From contig NW_027331831.1 of NCBI RefSeq assembly GCF_033568475.1, forward strand, positions 3,906,001 through 3,970,000: DNA of 64,000 nt, in the 5' to 3' direction. Below, in pieces: positions 12,801 to 25,104 of the stretch. The stretch is from Henckelia pumila (Eukaryota > Streptophyta > Magnoliopsida > Lamiales > Gesneriaceae). The first letter of the stretch is position 1. Each line of letters begins with the position of its first letter. The notes under the pieces are model-generated. The model saw only the letters and a list, made by a program, of their open reading frames with translations. It was not told the DNA's origin and ran no database searches. Both the position numbers and the translations under genes were made by a program.

Positions 12801-15800
12801 AGCAAATACGGCATGCAAGAAAATGGATGGGATGTGGGACTGGCAAAACATAACACTTTTCAGAGTCCTTGGAAGTTCATCTCTAGGATTTATCCGGATT
12901 TTATTCATTCGGTGAGGTTAGAGGTTAAGGGGGGAGATAGAATTAGGTTTTGGGAGGATTGTTGGGTAGGGCAATTCTCATTTCAGTTTCTGTTTCCTTC
13001 GCTTTTTCAGCTCTCAAGAGCTCATAATAAATCTATTTCGCATTTTCTTTCTAGCGGGTCCTTCTCTTCGTTTAATTCTCTTTCTTGGGATTTGCATCTC
13101 CGTCGTAATCTTAGGGACGAGGAGCTGGGTGAGTTATCTAGTTTGCTGGAAGTTTTGGGCAGGGTTAGCTTAGTGGAGGGAGGGGAGGACGTTCGGAGGT
13201 GGAAGTGGGTTGATTCAGGAGTGTTTTCAGTTAAATCCTTCTTTGATTCTTTCTTCTCGGATGATTTGTTTCCAAAATTCGATCTTTTCCACATAATCTG
13301 GAAGGCCCAGATTCCCTCTAAGGTAAAGGTATTCGCATGGACAGCTGCGTTGGGAAGATTGCCGACTTGTGATGTGATTCAAAGGAGGTTTCCGAACTGC
13401 TATTTGAGCCCTAATTGGTGTGTACTGTGCAAACAAGGGGCAGAGAGTCAAGATCATTTGTTGGTTCATTGTCCATACACAAGTTCCTTATGGTGGTTGC
13501 TGCTGCAGGAAGTGGGTCTGTCATGGGTGACACCAGGTACCACGAGAGAGCTGTTCGGAGCAGATTTGGGATGGTCATTGGGAACAAGGGGGAAAATTTT
13601 GTGGGGTGTTTTAGTGCATTGCGTTTGTTGGATTGTGTGGCTAGAAAGAAACAGAAGGATCTTTGAAGATGAAGAAGATTCGATTGAAGAAAGTTGGGAC
13701 AAGATTAAGTTGGGCGGATCAACTTGGTTACATAATATAAAAGAATTTCAACCTTTTGCAATTTCAGATTTGTATAGGGATTGGAGCATAGCATTGAGCT
13801 AGATTAACTTTGAACCTCTTTTGAGGATTAGTGGATCACTGGTCCACACTTTGTATTTTAATCATTTTAATTATTAATAATATTTGTGTTTCTGATAAAA
13901 AAAAAAAAAGATATGAGTAGGATCACAACAAGATTTTTGTTGAGTGCGGATCACTAGTCTGCCTATCGTACTCAATAGTTATCCCGTAATTAATATAATA
14001 TTGTTTCTTATTAAAAAAAAATTTGCATTGGCTTCCACGTAAACCAGAGTACTAATTAAGCTAAATAATTAAGATAATAAAATCCAAAAAGTTACAAATG
14101 TAATACATCCCTAGATATGATATGGATAAGCTAGGAGATGCAGACAATAGTATTCTAACATAAAATTATGCCACAGAAAAGGACTAAGCTATATCGTCAT
14201 GATGACATGCAAAAGCCAAACGTACAACAACGAACAAAACATATCCGCATCATGCCAATTTACAACGCATATCCAATCATACTTCTATATGAGGAATTAC
14301 AATACGAGCGAACAAGTGCATAATAACTTCCATACCTCCGGAACCTGTAGAAAATCATAGCTCAGTCCATGTTGATCAAGAACTCGTGGAATTAAATGTC
14401 GGGTTGCTATTCGAAGCTTTTCTTCAGGGGTATATCCAGGCAGCTCAATGACTTCCATCCTGTCTAAGAGTGGCGGAGGAATAGGCTGCATCCTATTTGC
14501 AGTAGCCACAAATATAACCTTCGAAAGGTCAAATGGCACATTCAAATAGCTAAAAACTTCAATCAAGGATCACCTATTTTTATTTTCAATAAGATTGTCC
14601 CAAGAAAATGAAATATTCAACATACATACATGTAATGAAAGAACAAAAGCATGACACAGGCACTGTTTTTCATATTTCTGTGGCCCAAGAAATTGTCCCG
14701 ATTCTGCAAAATAAAGTCGTATCTTTGGACCTCCATAATCTTAAGGACGTATTTCTATTCGTGAGCAGATTATAATGAAAGAAAAGAAAAATTAATAAAT
14801 AAAATATGTTTCCAAATTTCCCATAAGTTCAGTGTGGGTTTATCAAATTTTATCACAACCATATTTTCATAACTGAATTCCCAACGAATTATACATTTAA
14901 TTATTAACCTAGACAGAGACAATAGAAGCATATTTTTACCAGGTTGAATAGATGCAAAAATGAAAACAGTTTCTTACTATCCAAGTACTACACATTGTAA
15001 ACCAAACATGACTGGTGTAAGGATACTGATCATTGAACGTTTTGTTCTGTTCAGGATCAAGGACCTCAAGAAGTGCTGAAGCAGGATCACCCCGGACATC
15101 GGAACCTGTTTTGTCAATCTCATCCAGAAGCATAACTGGATTGCAAACACCAACTTTCTGGAAATCAAAAAAGATACATTAATTTCAACAAGAAAAAAAA
15201 TCTGTGAAATATGCACCTGCAACCAAACTCGGGATGAAAACTATATATAGAAACATCAGATTATTTTCATCTTGATGAAATATTACTTTTATTTAATTTG
15301 GTGTACTTCCTTGTGCAACTCAGTCCCAAACCTCAAAACAAAACAATTAGAAGTCCAATTTATGAAGGACCATAATACATAAATTGATGAGAAGAACACA
15401 AAATTTAAGCCATGATAATCACAGATCGTTTGCATAACAAATTTAGTTTTACCTTTTCATTCACGGAATTCACTCATGCGCTGTAGCACCTAAAAAACCT
15501 CTAATACGAAAGGGTGAACAGATATCAAATAAAATCCCACCCACAGCCCCAAATGAAAGGTCAAAACCCGCAAAAGGACAAGGAATATACATCTCAACTC
15601 ATTTTACCAACAACATATTATTTAAAAAAAGAAAATTATAATGTTTTCAATATCATCAAGTGAACTTCCAAGAAAATATTTGATATGATCACTTCTCACC
15701 TTCAGCCCATCAATAAGACGTCCAGGCATGCTTCCAACATATGTTCGCCGGTGGCCCCTAATGTCAGCCTCGTCTTTGACACCACCAAGGGATATGCGCA

Positions 15801-18800
15801 CAAATTTTCTGCCCAAAGCAGCAGCAATTGACGAGGCTAAAGATGTCTTTCCTACACCTGGTGGGCCGACAAAGCACAACACTGGGCCTCTTGCGTCTGG
15901 TTTGAGCTGTATGGCATGTTTCAGAAAGATTCAGTCGGATTAACATTTGCTAGATTGAAAATGTAAAGAATAAAATGAGAACACGAAGTCAACCTTCCGA
16001 ACAGCTAGATATTCAATTATACGCTGCTTGACTTTCATTAAACCATAGTGGTCACTGTCGAGACGCTCTCTTGCTGCTTTCAAATCCAATTCCTGTTCTT
16101 CACTGGCTTTTTGCCAGGGAAGGTCAGCAAGAAGCTCCAAATACGCACGAGAGCTGTTATATCCAGGTTGCTGCGGCTGCATTTTTTTAAGCCTCCTGTA
16201 CAAAAATTAACTCGAAAATGAAAAGAAGTACTCCACTAGATTTGAAATTCTGAACCAAGAGCAAGAAGAATTCCAAACTATGTGTTGTACAGCAGAATCT
16301 CAGATCTTAATGTATGGACATCACTAATATAGTTTCAACATAATTTAGATGAAATGTTTAAAACCAATATCGTTGCTCTTTTTGGCAGTGAATACCGCAC
16401 CGTAATTCTCTTTGAGCATATTTCCAGATGTTTGCAGGCATCCCGACATCTTGTAATTTTCTCTCTAGTGTGGCCACGTCATCCTCGTCATCCTCGTTAT
16501 CACCAAGTTCTTCCTTTATAGCCCTCATCTTATACATACAAAAAGCACAAAGGTGTAGGTGCACCATTAGAATTTACAAGACAATTTATAAATTAACAGA
16601 GATTTTTCTAAAGAATTGCTGGTACTGAGAAACTAGATGGTGAAGTTAGTTATAACTTTTCCTCTTTGAATACTGAATAGGTTACTGCAAGTAAAAGTTG
16701 ATGGTTTCTGCAACAATGGAAAAAGGGTGGAGCCCGGACATAAGTATAAAAATGTGATCAATTGATTATTTGCATGAAGCAAGCACAGGACTAGCTGGCA
16801 ACTTTATAAGGTGCAAACCAACGAAAATTCTTTTGCCTCAGTTGTATTCAAATACTTGACCATGAGAGAAAGCGAAAATTAGACAAGATCGGTAGATTTT
16901 TAAGTTCAAGTAAAACACACAATCACTATGTTATGTGAATGCATGCAGGCACCCCTGATAACTATAGTTGCACCTCCTAAATCATATTTGTTATCGCAAT
17001 GACAGTTCTGCATGCCAAGGAGCTTTCTCGGGTTTATTTTAAAAGGAATTACTATAATCCTTAGTGTGAAACACATATAGTAAGAAAAACCTGTTGCCGA
17101 AGGAGAAATTCTTTCTGTGACTTTGACAACTGTCCCTCGACCTTTTGTGTAATCTTCTCCGCTACTCGAATAGACTACAGGAAGCAGTTATATAGCATGA
17201 CTCTTAACTGTACATAATCCACATCAAATGTAGAAAGCCATAAGATGAATTTTACAGACCTGTAAGTGCCTATCAACCAATTCAGTTGCTTTTGCTAGCC
17301 TCATTTTGATATCCACGGAATCTAAAGTGGATAGCTGTTCTTCAAAGCTAATCTCGAAGCTTGCAACAAATATATCTGCCAGTTTGTGCACGGGGACTGT
17401 TTCCAGGAGAATTTTAGTCCTGCCACCTGTTTTTTGTTTCTAAAAGCAGAAATCAAACAAGGATCAAATGAAAGTCAGTAATGCTACAAAGGAAAACATT
17501 GAAATGAGTGTCCGTTTCCAACACTAAGAAATTTCCTCCATTAATTCTTAGGTATTTCACGTAACCAACCTGCTCGAGAATAGAGATAAGTTCCATTGCA
17601 GTGGCCTTGAATTGTCTAGATAGTGCTATAAAATCTGGATCTTGTTCCACTTGATCCATCTCTATACCATTATAAAAGAAAAAATCAGTCAATAAATCAA
17701 ATATGACGTGCAAAGAGCAGTAAAGTAAAACGTACTGAACATAAGAATAACAATATAACTAATGTCAGAATCTGAAGCGCAAAAATTGTCGATGCAAGGC
17801 TAGATATAGCATTCAGTGAATTCTTTCCACACTATGTCAAAGGACAGAAACAGGTGTCAAACTTCCAGATTCATTAATCACACCTGTGGGAAGTATGGAA
17901 AGCGGATATAATGAAAATAAAATGAAATCAAGCCATTCAGTTCCTTTTCTTCTTCCCATGTGGTTATGAAGGATTTCATTGCGGTCCAACAAATTTGTTA
18001 GCCCTCAAACTGTATCAGTACCATTTAATACCTTTTTCTCCGAAAATGCGTAAGCACATTTAGGAAAATAAAGATTAAGATAAAGATCTATAAGGGTTGC
18101 AAATATTTCATTAACTCAAAACTCAGTATGAGAACTATCATTTGATAAAAATGTGACACCAGCCTTCATGGCAAAATTATCTTGATCTTGCATTTGTCAT
18201 TTGAAATTACCAAATATGGTTAATGTAAATTCCCTCAGTGGTAAACAGATAAATAAGCATGTCACAACAAACTTCTACCCACTCTACCCACGTTATTTCC
18301 AACTCCTGTGAATGCATACTCAAGTCCATAACAAGTTGAGTCCAATGATATTTTTTGGACCCAGCAATCTCATGCAAATACTATTATTGAGTTGTTTATG
18401 AAAAATAAGCCAGCCTTTCTATTTATAAGCACATCGTATCATAGGGATTTCAAGCAAACAAACTTCTTTAAGATACTACATAACCATTTTATAAAAGATT
18501 AATAGTTTAAGTAAAAATACTTAGGAAATAGATTTGACTAGAGAAAATACTATGTAAAATTCAGGTGCATATAAACAACATAAAACCTCAAAAGCAGTTA
18601 TAACTAAAAAACCGGAAGGAGAGAATATACAACTAAAATACGTCAGAAAAATTAACCAAAAATCCTAGACAAAAGCCAAAGAGCACTGGTGCATTAAATG
18701 AAATATTAATAGACACTTTGCTAATACATATACATACTCCCTCCGTCCCACTCATTTAGGTTACATTTCCTTTTTCATACGTCCCAATTATATAGTCTAG

Positions 18801-21346
18801 CTTCCACATTTAATGTTATCTTTCCTGCTCTTTCACCAATTTATCCCTAATTAATATTATTAATTGTTTGTACAATTATTTTATTCTATTAAAATCTTCA
18901 TTAAATAAGGACAAAATGGGAAATTGCTTTGCAAAATTTATTTTTCCAAACACTTTCTTAATTTGTGTGAAAACGCACTCAAGCTTAAATGAGTGGGACG
19001 GAGGGAGTAGCATATTAAATGATAGAAAATATACCAAAAATGGCAACCACTTTTAAATAAAACCCAACAAACTTTTTCTATCACTAAATGTCTGTGATTA
19101 AAAAATGTATAGAAAAATACCAAAAGCGAGGGAAAGCTTTTTTTGTAGTACTACCAACTATCTATTCCGTAAAAGCCCAATTTAGACAGAGAACGTGGGC
19201 TTAACTACGGTTCCAAAATCAGTGATTGTGATTCTGAAACCAATGATTCCGTCTCAATTAAAAGTGGAACTATATAGGTTAATTATTATACTAACAATTG
19301 TGGCACACGCGATGCGTGTATATAAAATATAGAAGATGAACGATTTTTTTTTAATAAAAAAGATGATTATATAAAATTGAATGATTTATAATTGTGGCAC
19401 AGTGGAACAAATTCAAACATTCTTTTACTAAGGAAAAAGAAAATAAAGTTTAAAGAAAATCAAAAAAGTAAATCAAAGTTGAATAAAAACAAAAGCCACA
19501 ACAAAGTAACAAACTAATTAAGGGTACAACATGTGAAATATTAAAAAAAGTCTCACCAAAAGTAGTTATTATTAGTCTATCTCCCTTTATTAATAGTATA
19601 GATATTAGAAATATAAAACTTAAGATGGAATTCTCAGTTCCATGCAGTTCTAGATTAAATTTCAATTCTGGTTTCTAGAGTTTAAAAACCTGAACCAAAT
19701 TGTCGGTCATTGAATTTGATTCTGATTATGAAACTAAAACAGAAAAATGGTTTTGATTCCATTTCTAGAGAACCAAATCCAGGTTCAATTTACACAAAAG
19801 AGGAAATTGTGGTCAGCTCCAGCCGTCCAGGGACGTGGCACCATGGCTGAAATTTTAGTATACTTTTTATGTTTCAAAATGTATATAATTAAAATTAACT
19901 GAGAGAAAATCTGCCAAAAATTAAAAGCATGCATGAAAAAATAAAGAAACCAGTACCATGTCGATTCCTTGTGGTATCCATACTTCGATATTTGAAGAAA
20001 AAACAAACTAAGAACCTCATGTGAGGCCATGATCTTTGTAGGACCGTGTCAACTCAACTTCATCGGTTTGTAGTTTAAAGTTTCAAACATTGTAACTTCA
20101 TGATTACAGAATTGTGAGTTATGATATAATCACGCAAATGCGACCAATTGTACAAATTCTTCAAAAGCGATAAACTTATAGGGGTGTGGGATAAATTAAA
20201 TTATTGCTTTTTTCCAATAGCATGATCTCAAGAGCCCAAGGGAATGCAACAAAATCAAGAAATTTCCTCATTAATCAAGACGGGATTATTTATATAAACT
20301 AAATGCACAATACCCAGTGCAACATGGATTGTACTTCCTAACATAGGGATTATTTTTTAGCCAGAGCAACATTTATTGATCAACTGTGGTCCAAAGTTAC
20401 CAATAACAACAATTAACCTGTGTCAGAAATACAAAATTCAGACTGCTTACCAGCTTTTGTCGCATCAAGGGAAGTGATCCGAGCAGTGTAGTATGTCCCT
20501 CTTGTGCTCAGCTCCTGCACGCTAAATCTGCACAAACCTTCGAGCACTACAGTGTAGGTGACCCTGCCACTTGGTTTCTCCACTCCTCTTGACAGATGTA
20601 AAGCTCGGGCAGCAACTCCCCTAGAAGAAAACCATCAAACACTGGTATATAATCCCTGATATTCAGACACTCAGGACACAAACAAAATTTAGCTTTGGCA
20701 TTATTAAAAAAAAAACCTGTTATGCCAGTGAATAACTTCTTGTTGATTCTTGCCACCGTGTTTGTGGGAGATATCGGCGGCTTCCTCTTGAACTTTTGAG
20801 CTTCTTTCACTTAAGTTAGTTCCAATGCCTTCAAATACAATTCCAAAATGACTCGTGAAGCATAGCAGTATAACAACTCCTATGACTACTCCAATTACAT
20901 TCAACTCGTATTTTTCAGTTCACTTTTTATATCACCACTAACCTGGAGAAGGCGTGGGGCCAGCATCCGGGACCTCTGCAACATCGCGAACTGGCAAAAT
21001 GCCTATTAATCCCTTATCTTCTCTCTGCCACAACTCTTGTTCTACCAATTTCACACTAGCACGTTCATAATCAAAAAATAACTTCCATCAAATTCAAACC
21101 GTTATCATGCAAATATAACATATTGCTTTCCATAATCTAAGAAAATAAAGGATTTTCGATTGAAAACACATACTAATTCGGCTGGGAACAATATTCAAAT
21201 AAAAAAATAATAGTGAAAAAGAAAAAATTAAATAAACACCTGCTGGGTGAAGTGCAACTAATGCGAATGATTGCTCCAGGCAACAAGACTTTGTTTCGGA
21301 ATGGAAGAATAGCAAGTCGGCCCGGCAGCTCCACCGATTCAGCCAT
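6833..21346 (-). CDS. LON2: Lon protease homolog 2, peroxisomal (17 exons, 889 aa)
   Basis: ATP-dependent Ser-Lys protease/chaperone of the peroxisome matrix. Exons (minus, 5' to 3'): 21346-21240, 21055-20943, 20828-20717, 20620-20451, 17661-17570, 17439-17260, 17174-17091, 16528-16401, 16195-15994, 15906-15700, 15157-15027, 14549-14336, 11333-11031, 10833-10639, 10128-9883, 7692-7591, 6916-6833. All junctions are GT-AG and the sum is 2670 bp, in frame. Start [17 protein letters not shown]-terminal Lon substrate-binding domain (exons 1-7); AAA+ Walker A GPPGVGKT (about 410-417) and Walker B LLDEID (about 475-480); protease domain with catalytic Ser in PKDGPSAG (about S785) and Lys in GGIKDK (about K826). 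It ends SKL, a canonical PTS1. The length matches the family (Arabidopsis LON2 is 888 aa). The last two exons are short and far downstream. No inactivating change was seen. Introns 4, 12 and 15 exceed 2 kb and host transposons. Confidence 0.96.
8025..8110 (+). repeat. Possible tRNA-derived SINE in LON2 intron 15
   Basis: tagttcaacggttgcaa (near 8031) fits an A-box pattern and gagtttcaatctcc (near 8068) fits a loose B box about 35 bp downstream. It lies in the 2.2-kb intron 7693-9882. Without a tail or target duplication this is only a candidate. Confidence 0.3.
8137..8202. repeat. Two short tandem duplications in LON2 intron 15
   Basis: agatttcggagta(c/t)aaaaagcc occurs twice, about 37 bp apart (8137-8202). 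A separate 19-bp unit, gttagttctcattttcccc, is duplicated head-to-tail at 8462-8480 and 8481-8499. The rest of this intron shows nothing recognisable. Confidence 0.7.
11635..14031 (+). mobile_element. Composite (nested) LINE insertion with 10-bp target duplication
   Basis: L1-type non-LTR retrotransposon remnants inside LON2 intron 12 (11334-14335), antisense to LON2. tttgcattgg at 11635-11644 is repeated at 14022-14031 directly after a poly(A) run, so it looks like the target site duplication. Just inside the left end (11645-11800) is the 3' end of a LINE ORF ([14 protein letters not shown]). A second, longer LINE body follows (about 11815-13909) and ends in its own poly(A) near 13897. Then comes another LINE 3' tail (ggatcactagtctgcc, about 13945-14021) ending in A(9). 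The simplest reading is a 5'-truncated LINE that later received a second LINE near its 3' end. Confidence 0.85.
11815..13802 (+). pseudogene. LINE reverse transcriptase ORF, 5'-truncated and frameshifted
   Basis: The L1-type ORF2 C-terminal half. The first part (to about 12090) has the RT motifs ADFEKAYD and KGLRQGD and then hits TAG. The second part, in another frame from about 12090 to the stop at 13802, carries LQFADDS (the RT active-site box), the thumb region, and a zf-RVT segment with the Cys/His pattern [19 protein letters not shown]. The break near 12080-12092 removes the PLSPFLF-type residues that normally follow RQGD, so it is a small deletion with frame loss. The endonuclease and N-terminal RT are missing (5' truncation). 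It cannot be active. Confidence 0.9.
18737..19007. mobile_element. Stowaway MITE (271 bp) in LON2 intron 4
   Basis: Terminal inverted repeats ctccctccgtcccactcatt (from 18737) and its complement ending at 19007 are perfect over 22 bp. The element is flanked by TA on both sides (18735-18736 and 19008-19009), the Tc1/mariner target duplication. The CTCCCTCCGTCC terminus is diagnostic of Stowaway. Confidence 0.95.
19291..19602 (-). mobile_element. Non-autonomous Helitron (312 bp) in LON2 intron 4
   Basis: Read on the minus strand, the 5' end is TCTATACTATTAATAAAGGG (from 19602). The 3' end has a hairpin (acacgc-gat-gcgtgt, about 19304-19318) followed by a short spacer and TTAG at 19291, close to the CTRR consensus. 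The insertion is between A and T, with no target duplication, as expected for Helitrons. Confidence 0.75.
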
Positions 21347-21600
21347 TAGCTTATGTAAATAAATTTTAGAAGTAATTCTCAGATAAATTCCTTTCGTTTC
21401 CCCTATCTTGTCGTGTGACTTAATTTGCAAACTTGATCATATCAATTAGGGTTCGGTGATGAAGAAAAAAGAGGGGTGAGGGTTGAGGAAGAAACAGACA
21501 GGTGAGGTTTCATCAAATTTCAGTCACATAGCTTCTACGCCCCTCATACAGTCGTACTACATTCAATTGGTTGACCGCTTGTTCTCCTTTCCTTGTTTGC
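21347..21600 (-). promoter_or_regulatory. Probable LON2 5' UTR/core promoter region
   Basis: The 250 bp upstream of the LON2 ATG at 21346. It is less AT-rich than the flanks and purine-rich on the plus strand (gaagaaaaaagaggggtgag, near 21461). No TATA box could be assigned with confidence, and the transcription start is unknown. Confidence 0.4.
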
Positions 21601-22885
21601 CAAACGTTACCATTTTTATTACAAAAGATGATTTTTTTTTTTTAAATTATTATTATTAGTAGTAGTAGGAACTCCCGAATTTCTTGAACCAATATTTACC
21701 ATGAAATTATTTAATAAATTTTTTAAATAAAAATCAAACTATGATTACTTTTTTAAAAAGAAAAAGAAATTTCATTAATAATACAAATAATTACAAATAT
21801 CATCTAATCTAAATGTTCAAGCAAACAGTGCGGAATCTCAAATAAAATAGAAAGACTGGAGCTTGAGCAAAAGAACGAGTTGTTATACTTATATTTGCTT
21901 GTCCATGAACAAATTGAACTGAAAGCGAGGTTTCTTGACGCAAAATTTTTTTGCATTGGTGCCAATATTTCCAAATTCACTATCACGGTCAGTTGAAGAT
22001 TTTATAGCATAAATAACAATTTTTTGCATCCAACTAGAAGATCACATTTTTTCAAGATTCAATTCCTTGATCCAGATAATCGAGCATAAAAACTTTTCGA
22101 GACCGTCACTCGGGTTACTTTTATGAGAAATATCTCATACTCGACTCGATCTATTAAAAATATATATGTTTATGTTAAAAATAAAAGTATTACTTGTCGT
22201 AATCTATATAGATCGAATCGATCAATCTCATGGATAAAATTATTAAGACCGTCGAACATCACATGAAACTGATGTAGTATAACTTTGAATAAAGCATTTT
22301 ACGTTTTTTTTTTATATATTAACAAAGACAAATATATATCTTCACATATGTATGTGTTTTTTCCTCTTATCAATTTTTTTGTTTTTTTTTATCAATTTAT
22401 TGGTAAATTTCAATCTCAACAAAAATTTGACGAATACACGTGGCGAGCTTAGCTGATTGGCTTGTTATCCGATGGAACGACGTCGTGTGTCCTTATCGTC
22501 AAGTGATGGGCTGCTCAATCCTCTGGTCCACCATAAGTCAACCGACGCCACACGCTTTCTTTTTGGTTCAATGCCATTATCAATAATCAATAGACAATAA
22601 TGAGACTTGATCTTTCATGGGAAAATAGTGGGTTCGTAAACTAATATATATATATATATATTAAAAACACGAGATTCATTATTTTTCTGGCTTAATTAAT
22701 AAAAATTTAATTTGAAATCAAAATTTCAAATTTATCACGAAATATCGAGTTCGGATCTTAATGACAACAAAAGATCGTCTCAACTCCAAAAACAAAAACA
22801 TCATTTCCTGATTTCGATTAGATGGGCTTCGATAACTATAATTAAGTGTCAGTACCTAAAATTGATTAATAGTGCATTTAATAGT
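21600..22885. other. Intergenic spacer upstream of LON2
   Basis: No gene seen. It is AT-rich with poly(T) runs. 22100-22260 is a degraded copy of the dispersed repeat also found near 6340. A GC-richer patch, 22436-22560 (cacgtggcgag..., acgacgtcgt), has G-box/ACGT-core motifs and could be promoter-like, but no adjacent coding region was found. Confidence 0.4.
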
Positions 22886-23150
22886 GTCCACCATTGAGGA
22901 ACAACTCAACTATGATACATGGTAAACATAGAGATGGACACCATTGGTAGCAGCATAGCAAGACTATATATATATGAAAAATGCTAGATGTACACCTTGT
23001 AGTGTACACCTTGATTTACATCCTTAAAATTTTTCTAATTTCCCGTATTAATTGCAAAATACACATAATAAAAAATAAATATCTAGTTGATCAAGGAAAG
23101 TTTTATAATTAATAAGGAAGGGTGTAAACCAAGGTGTACATCTAGCATTA

Positions 23151-23191
<41 letters not shown>

Positions 23192-23214
23192 GAGTTGTTC
23201 CTCAATGGTGGGCA
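22886..23214. mobile_element. MITE with 28-bp inverted arms, containing a second inverted-repeat element
   Basis: The outer arms are gtccaccattgaggaacaac... (22886-22913) and its complement (23187-23214), with one mismatch. Inside, 22979-23150 has its own inverted termini, aatgctagatgtacacctt and its complement near 23131-23149, followed by a long (TA)n run. One inverted-repeat element therefore sits within another. The superfamily was not assigned. Confidence 0.7.
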
Positions 23215-23227
23215 TTATATATATATA

Positions 23228-23839
23228 TAGGGGTGTCAAAACTCAACCCAACCCGACACGAATCGACCCGAAAAATATCAGGTTATAGTTGGGGGTTTTT
23301 GGGTTTGGGTCGAATCGGGTTGACCCGAAAGCTAATCCTAAAAAATTAATCGGGTTCAGGTTGACCCGAAATGACCCGAAACTTTTAATTATTATAACTT
23401 TGTATAAAATTAAGATAGATTTACTACATTTTTACACGTTGTATGTTTGAAAAAATTTTATCACATATTGATATAATAGATCGTCATTTAATGTTTATTT
23501 TGTACAATTTTTATTTTTAAAAATATTTTTTTATTTTTTGTAATAAATATACTTTAAATTTTCTACAACTAAAAGTTAAAATTTAAATTATATATAAGTT
23601 TAGATTTTGTTATTATGTGATTAAATTAAATATTAATATTATTATTATGTGTTTTGAATTTTTATTTAATTATTTTGTTAAAATAAATAAATAAAATCGG
23701 GTTGATTCGGGTTGATCGGGTTAGGTGGGTTAGGTGGGTTTGGGTTGGGCATTTTTTGGTTGGCTCGGGTTCGGGTTGGAGAATTATTTAGAATTATTTT
23801 TGTCAATGCGACCCGAACCCACCCGAATTGACACCCCTA
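23228..23839. mobile_element. hAT-type MITE (612 bp) inserted in a TA microsatellite
   Basis: Termini taggggtgtcaa and ttgacacccc(t)a are perfect inverts. The subterminal regions are rich in gggttgggt/cgggttgac repeats and their complements. The flanks are (TA)n on both sides, so an 8-bp target duplication cannot be told apart from the microsatellite. Confidence 0.8.
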
Positions 23840-23853
23840 TATATATATATATA

Positions 23854-24156
23854 ACATGAATAATTGAAATCATGATACGGATAATTGAAAATTGAAATTC
23901 AAAGCCAAGTTGGATTTCAAATTCATGTCCCCGATTACACCCTTACATTTTTTATTTCTTGGCTTTGAAACGCTTTAAACATCTTTCTATCGCATAGATA
24001 TATATATATAACATGAATAATTGAAATCATGATACGGATAATTGAAAATTGAAATTCAAAGCCAAGTTGGATTTCAAATTCATGTCCTCGACTACACCCT
24101 TACATTTTTTATTTCTTGGCTTTGAAACGCTTTAAACATCTTTCTATCGCATAGCT
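23854..24156. repeat. 157-bp direct tandem duplication
   Basis: acatgaataattgaaatcat starts at 23854 and again at 24011, and the two copies are nearly identical to catagnta at their ends. Within each unit, caaagccaag and cttggctttg form an inverted pair. The join falls in a (TA)n run, which suggests slippage or unequal exchange. Confidence 0.9.
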
Positions 24157-24700
24157 AAATCAATTTGTCTTTTTATAAATTGATTCAAAAAAGCTACAAC
24201 TTTTTCTTATATAAAATCGAGTCAAATGGCAAAGACTTTGTTGAAAGCGAGATTGGTATGACAAAAAAAATCCATCAAAACAAATAGGAAATCAAATATC
24301 AAACGTTGTACTCGCGATATCTTTTGAAACACCAATGATTTTTTTTTTTAGGAACAAAACTATAATGTTATGTTCAGAATGAACAAAAATTCAAGTCCAT
24401 AGATTATGGTTATAATTTATTATTAACAATGAAATATCATATCAAATTATAAATCCATACCTACTTACTTATTTACACATTAGTATAATGAATTTCAAAT
24501 AACATAATTATTACGTGTATTTGAAATAATACGACTCAATTAACATAAAATACTTTATAAATATGAAATACATTGATTTGAAGTTTATAATCTTACTTCT
24601 CTAAACAACAACAAAACATTTGAATACATTTAAAAATTCTCACATCTAAGCGCAAAATATCCGATTTTTGCTCGTGACAATCGATCATTGATTTTGATGA
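24157..24700. other. AT-rich intergenic stretch
   Basis: No gene, clear repeat boundary or RNA feature recognised. Confidence 0.5.
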
Positions 24701-25030
24701 TATGATAAAAATATTATTATATATTTATTTATATTTTATAGATATATCAGAATATTGCATGAATATGCATGAATCTAGTTGTCTTATACATTAAAAATTT
24801 TATATGGATTGAGACTCTCTTCCTATAAATAAGGGGACTCTAACCCTTATTACGGTACTCTTTCCATAACGTCTCTCATAATTTTCTTAAAAATCTTATT
24901 TATGTCTTTTACATGTTTTTTATCACTTACAATTTTCATAATTTTTCTATTGAATCCTATACTCAATATACTGACTTGAACGTCGGAGTGGCTTCGCCTT
25001 CAGGCGAGTCATCTGACATGTTTTCTTTGA
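24700..25030 (+). mobile_element. Possible solo LTR fragment
   Basis: Has a TATA-like ctataaataaggggactct (near 24826) and, 150 bp on, gacttgaacgtcggagtggc (24974). This combination is typical of plant gypsy-type LTRs. The ends and target duplication were not resolved. Confidence 0.4.
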
Positions 25031-25104
25031 TACACATAAATATTTTAGGATCATTCGGCTCGATTTATTAAAAAAAATGATTCGTTGATTACCGGTTTGA
25101 GTAG

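Noticed and set aside
22436-22560. Promoter of an unseen gene
   Set aside because: ACGT-core motifs are present, but no coding region was found on either side.
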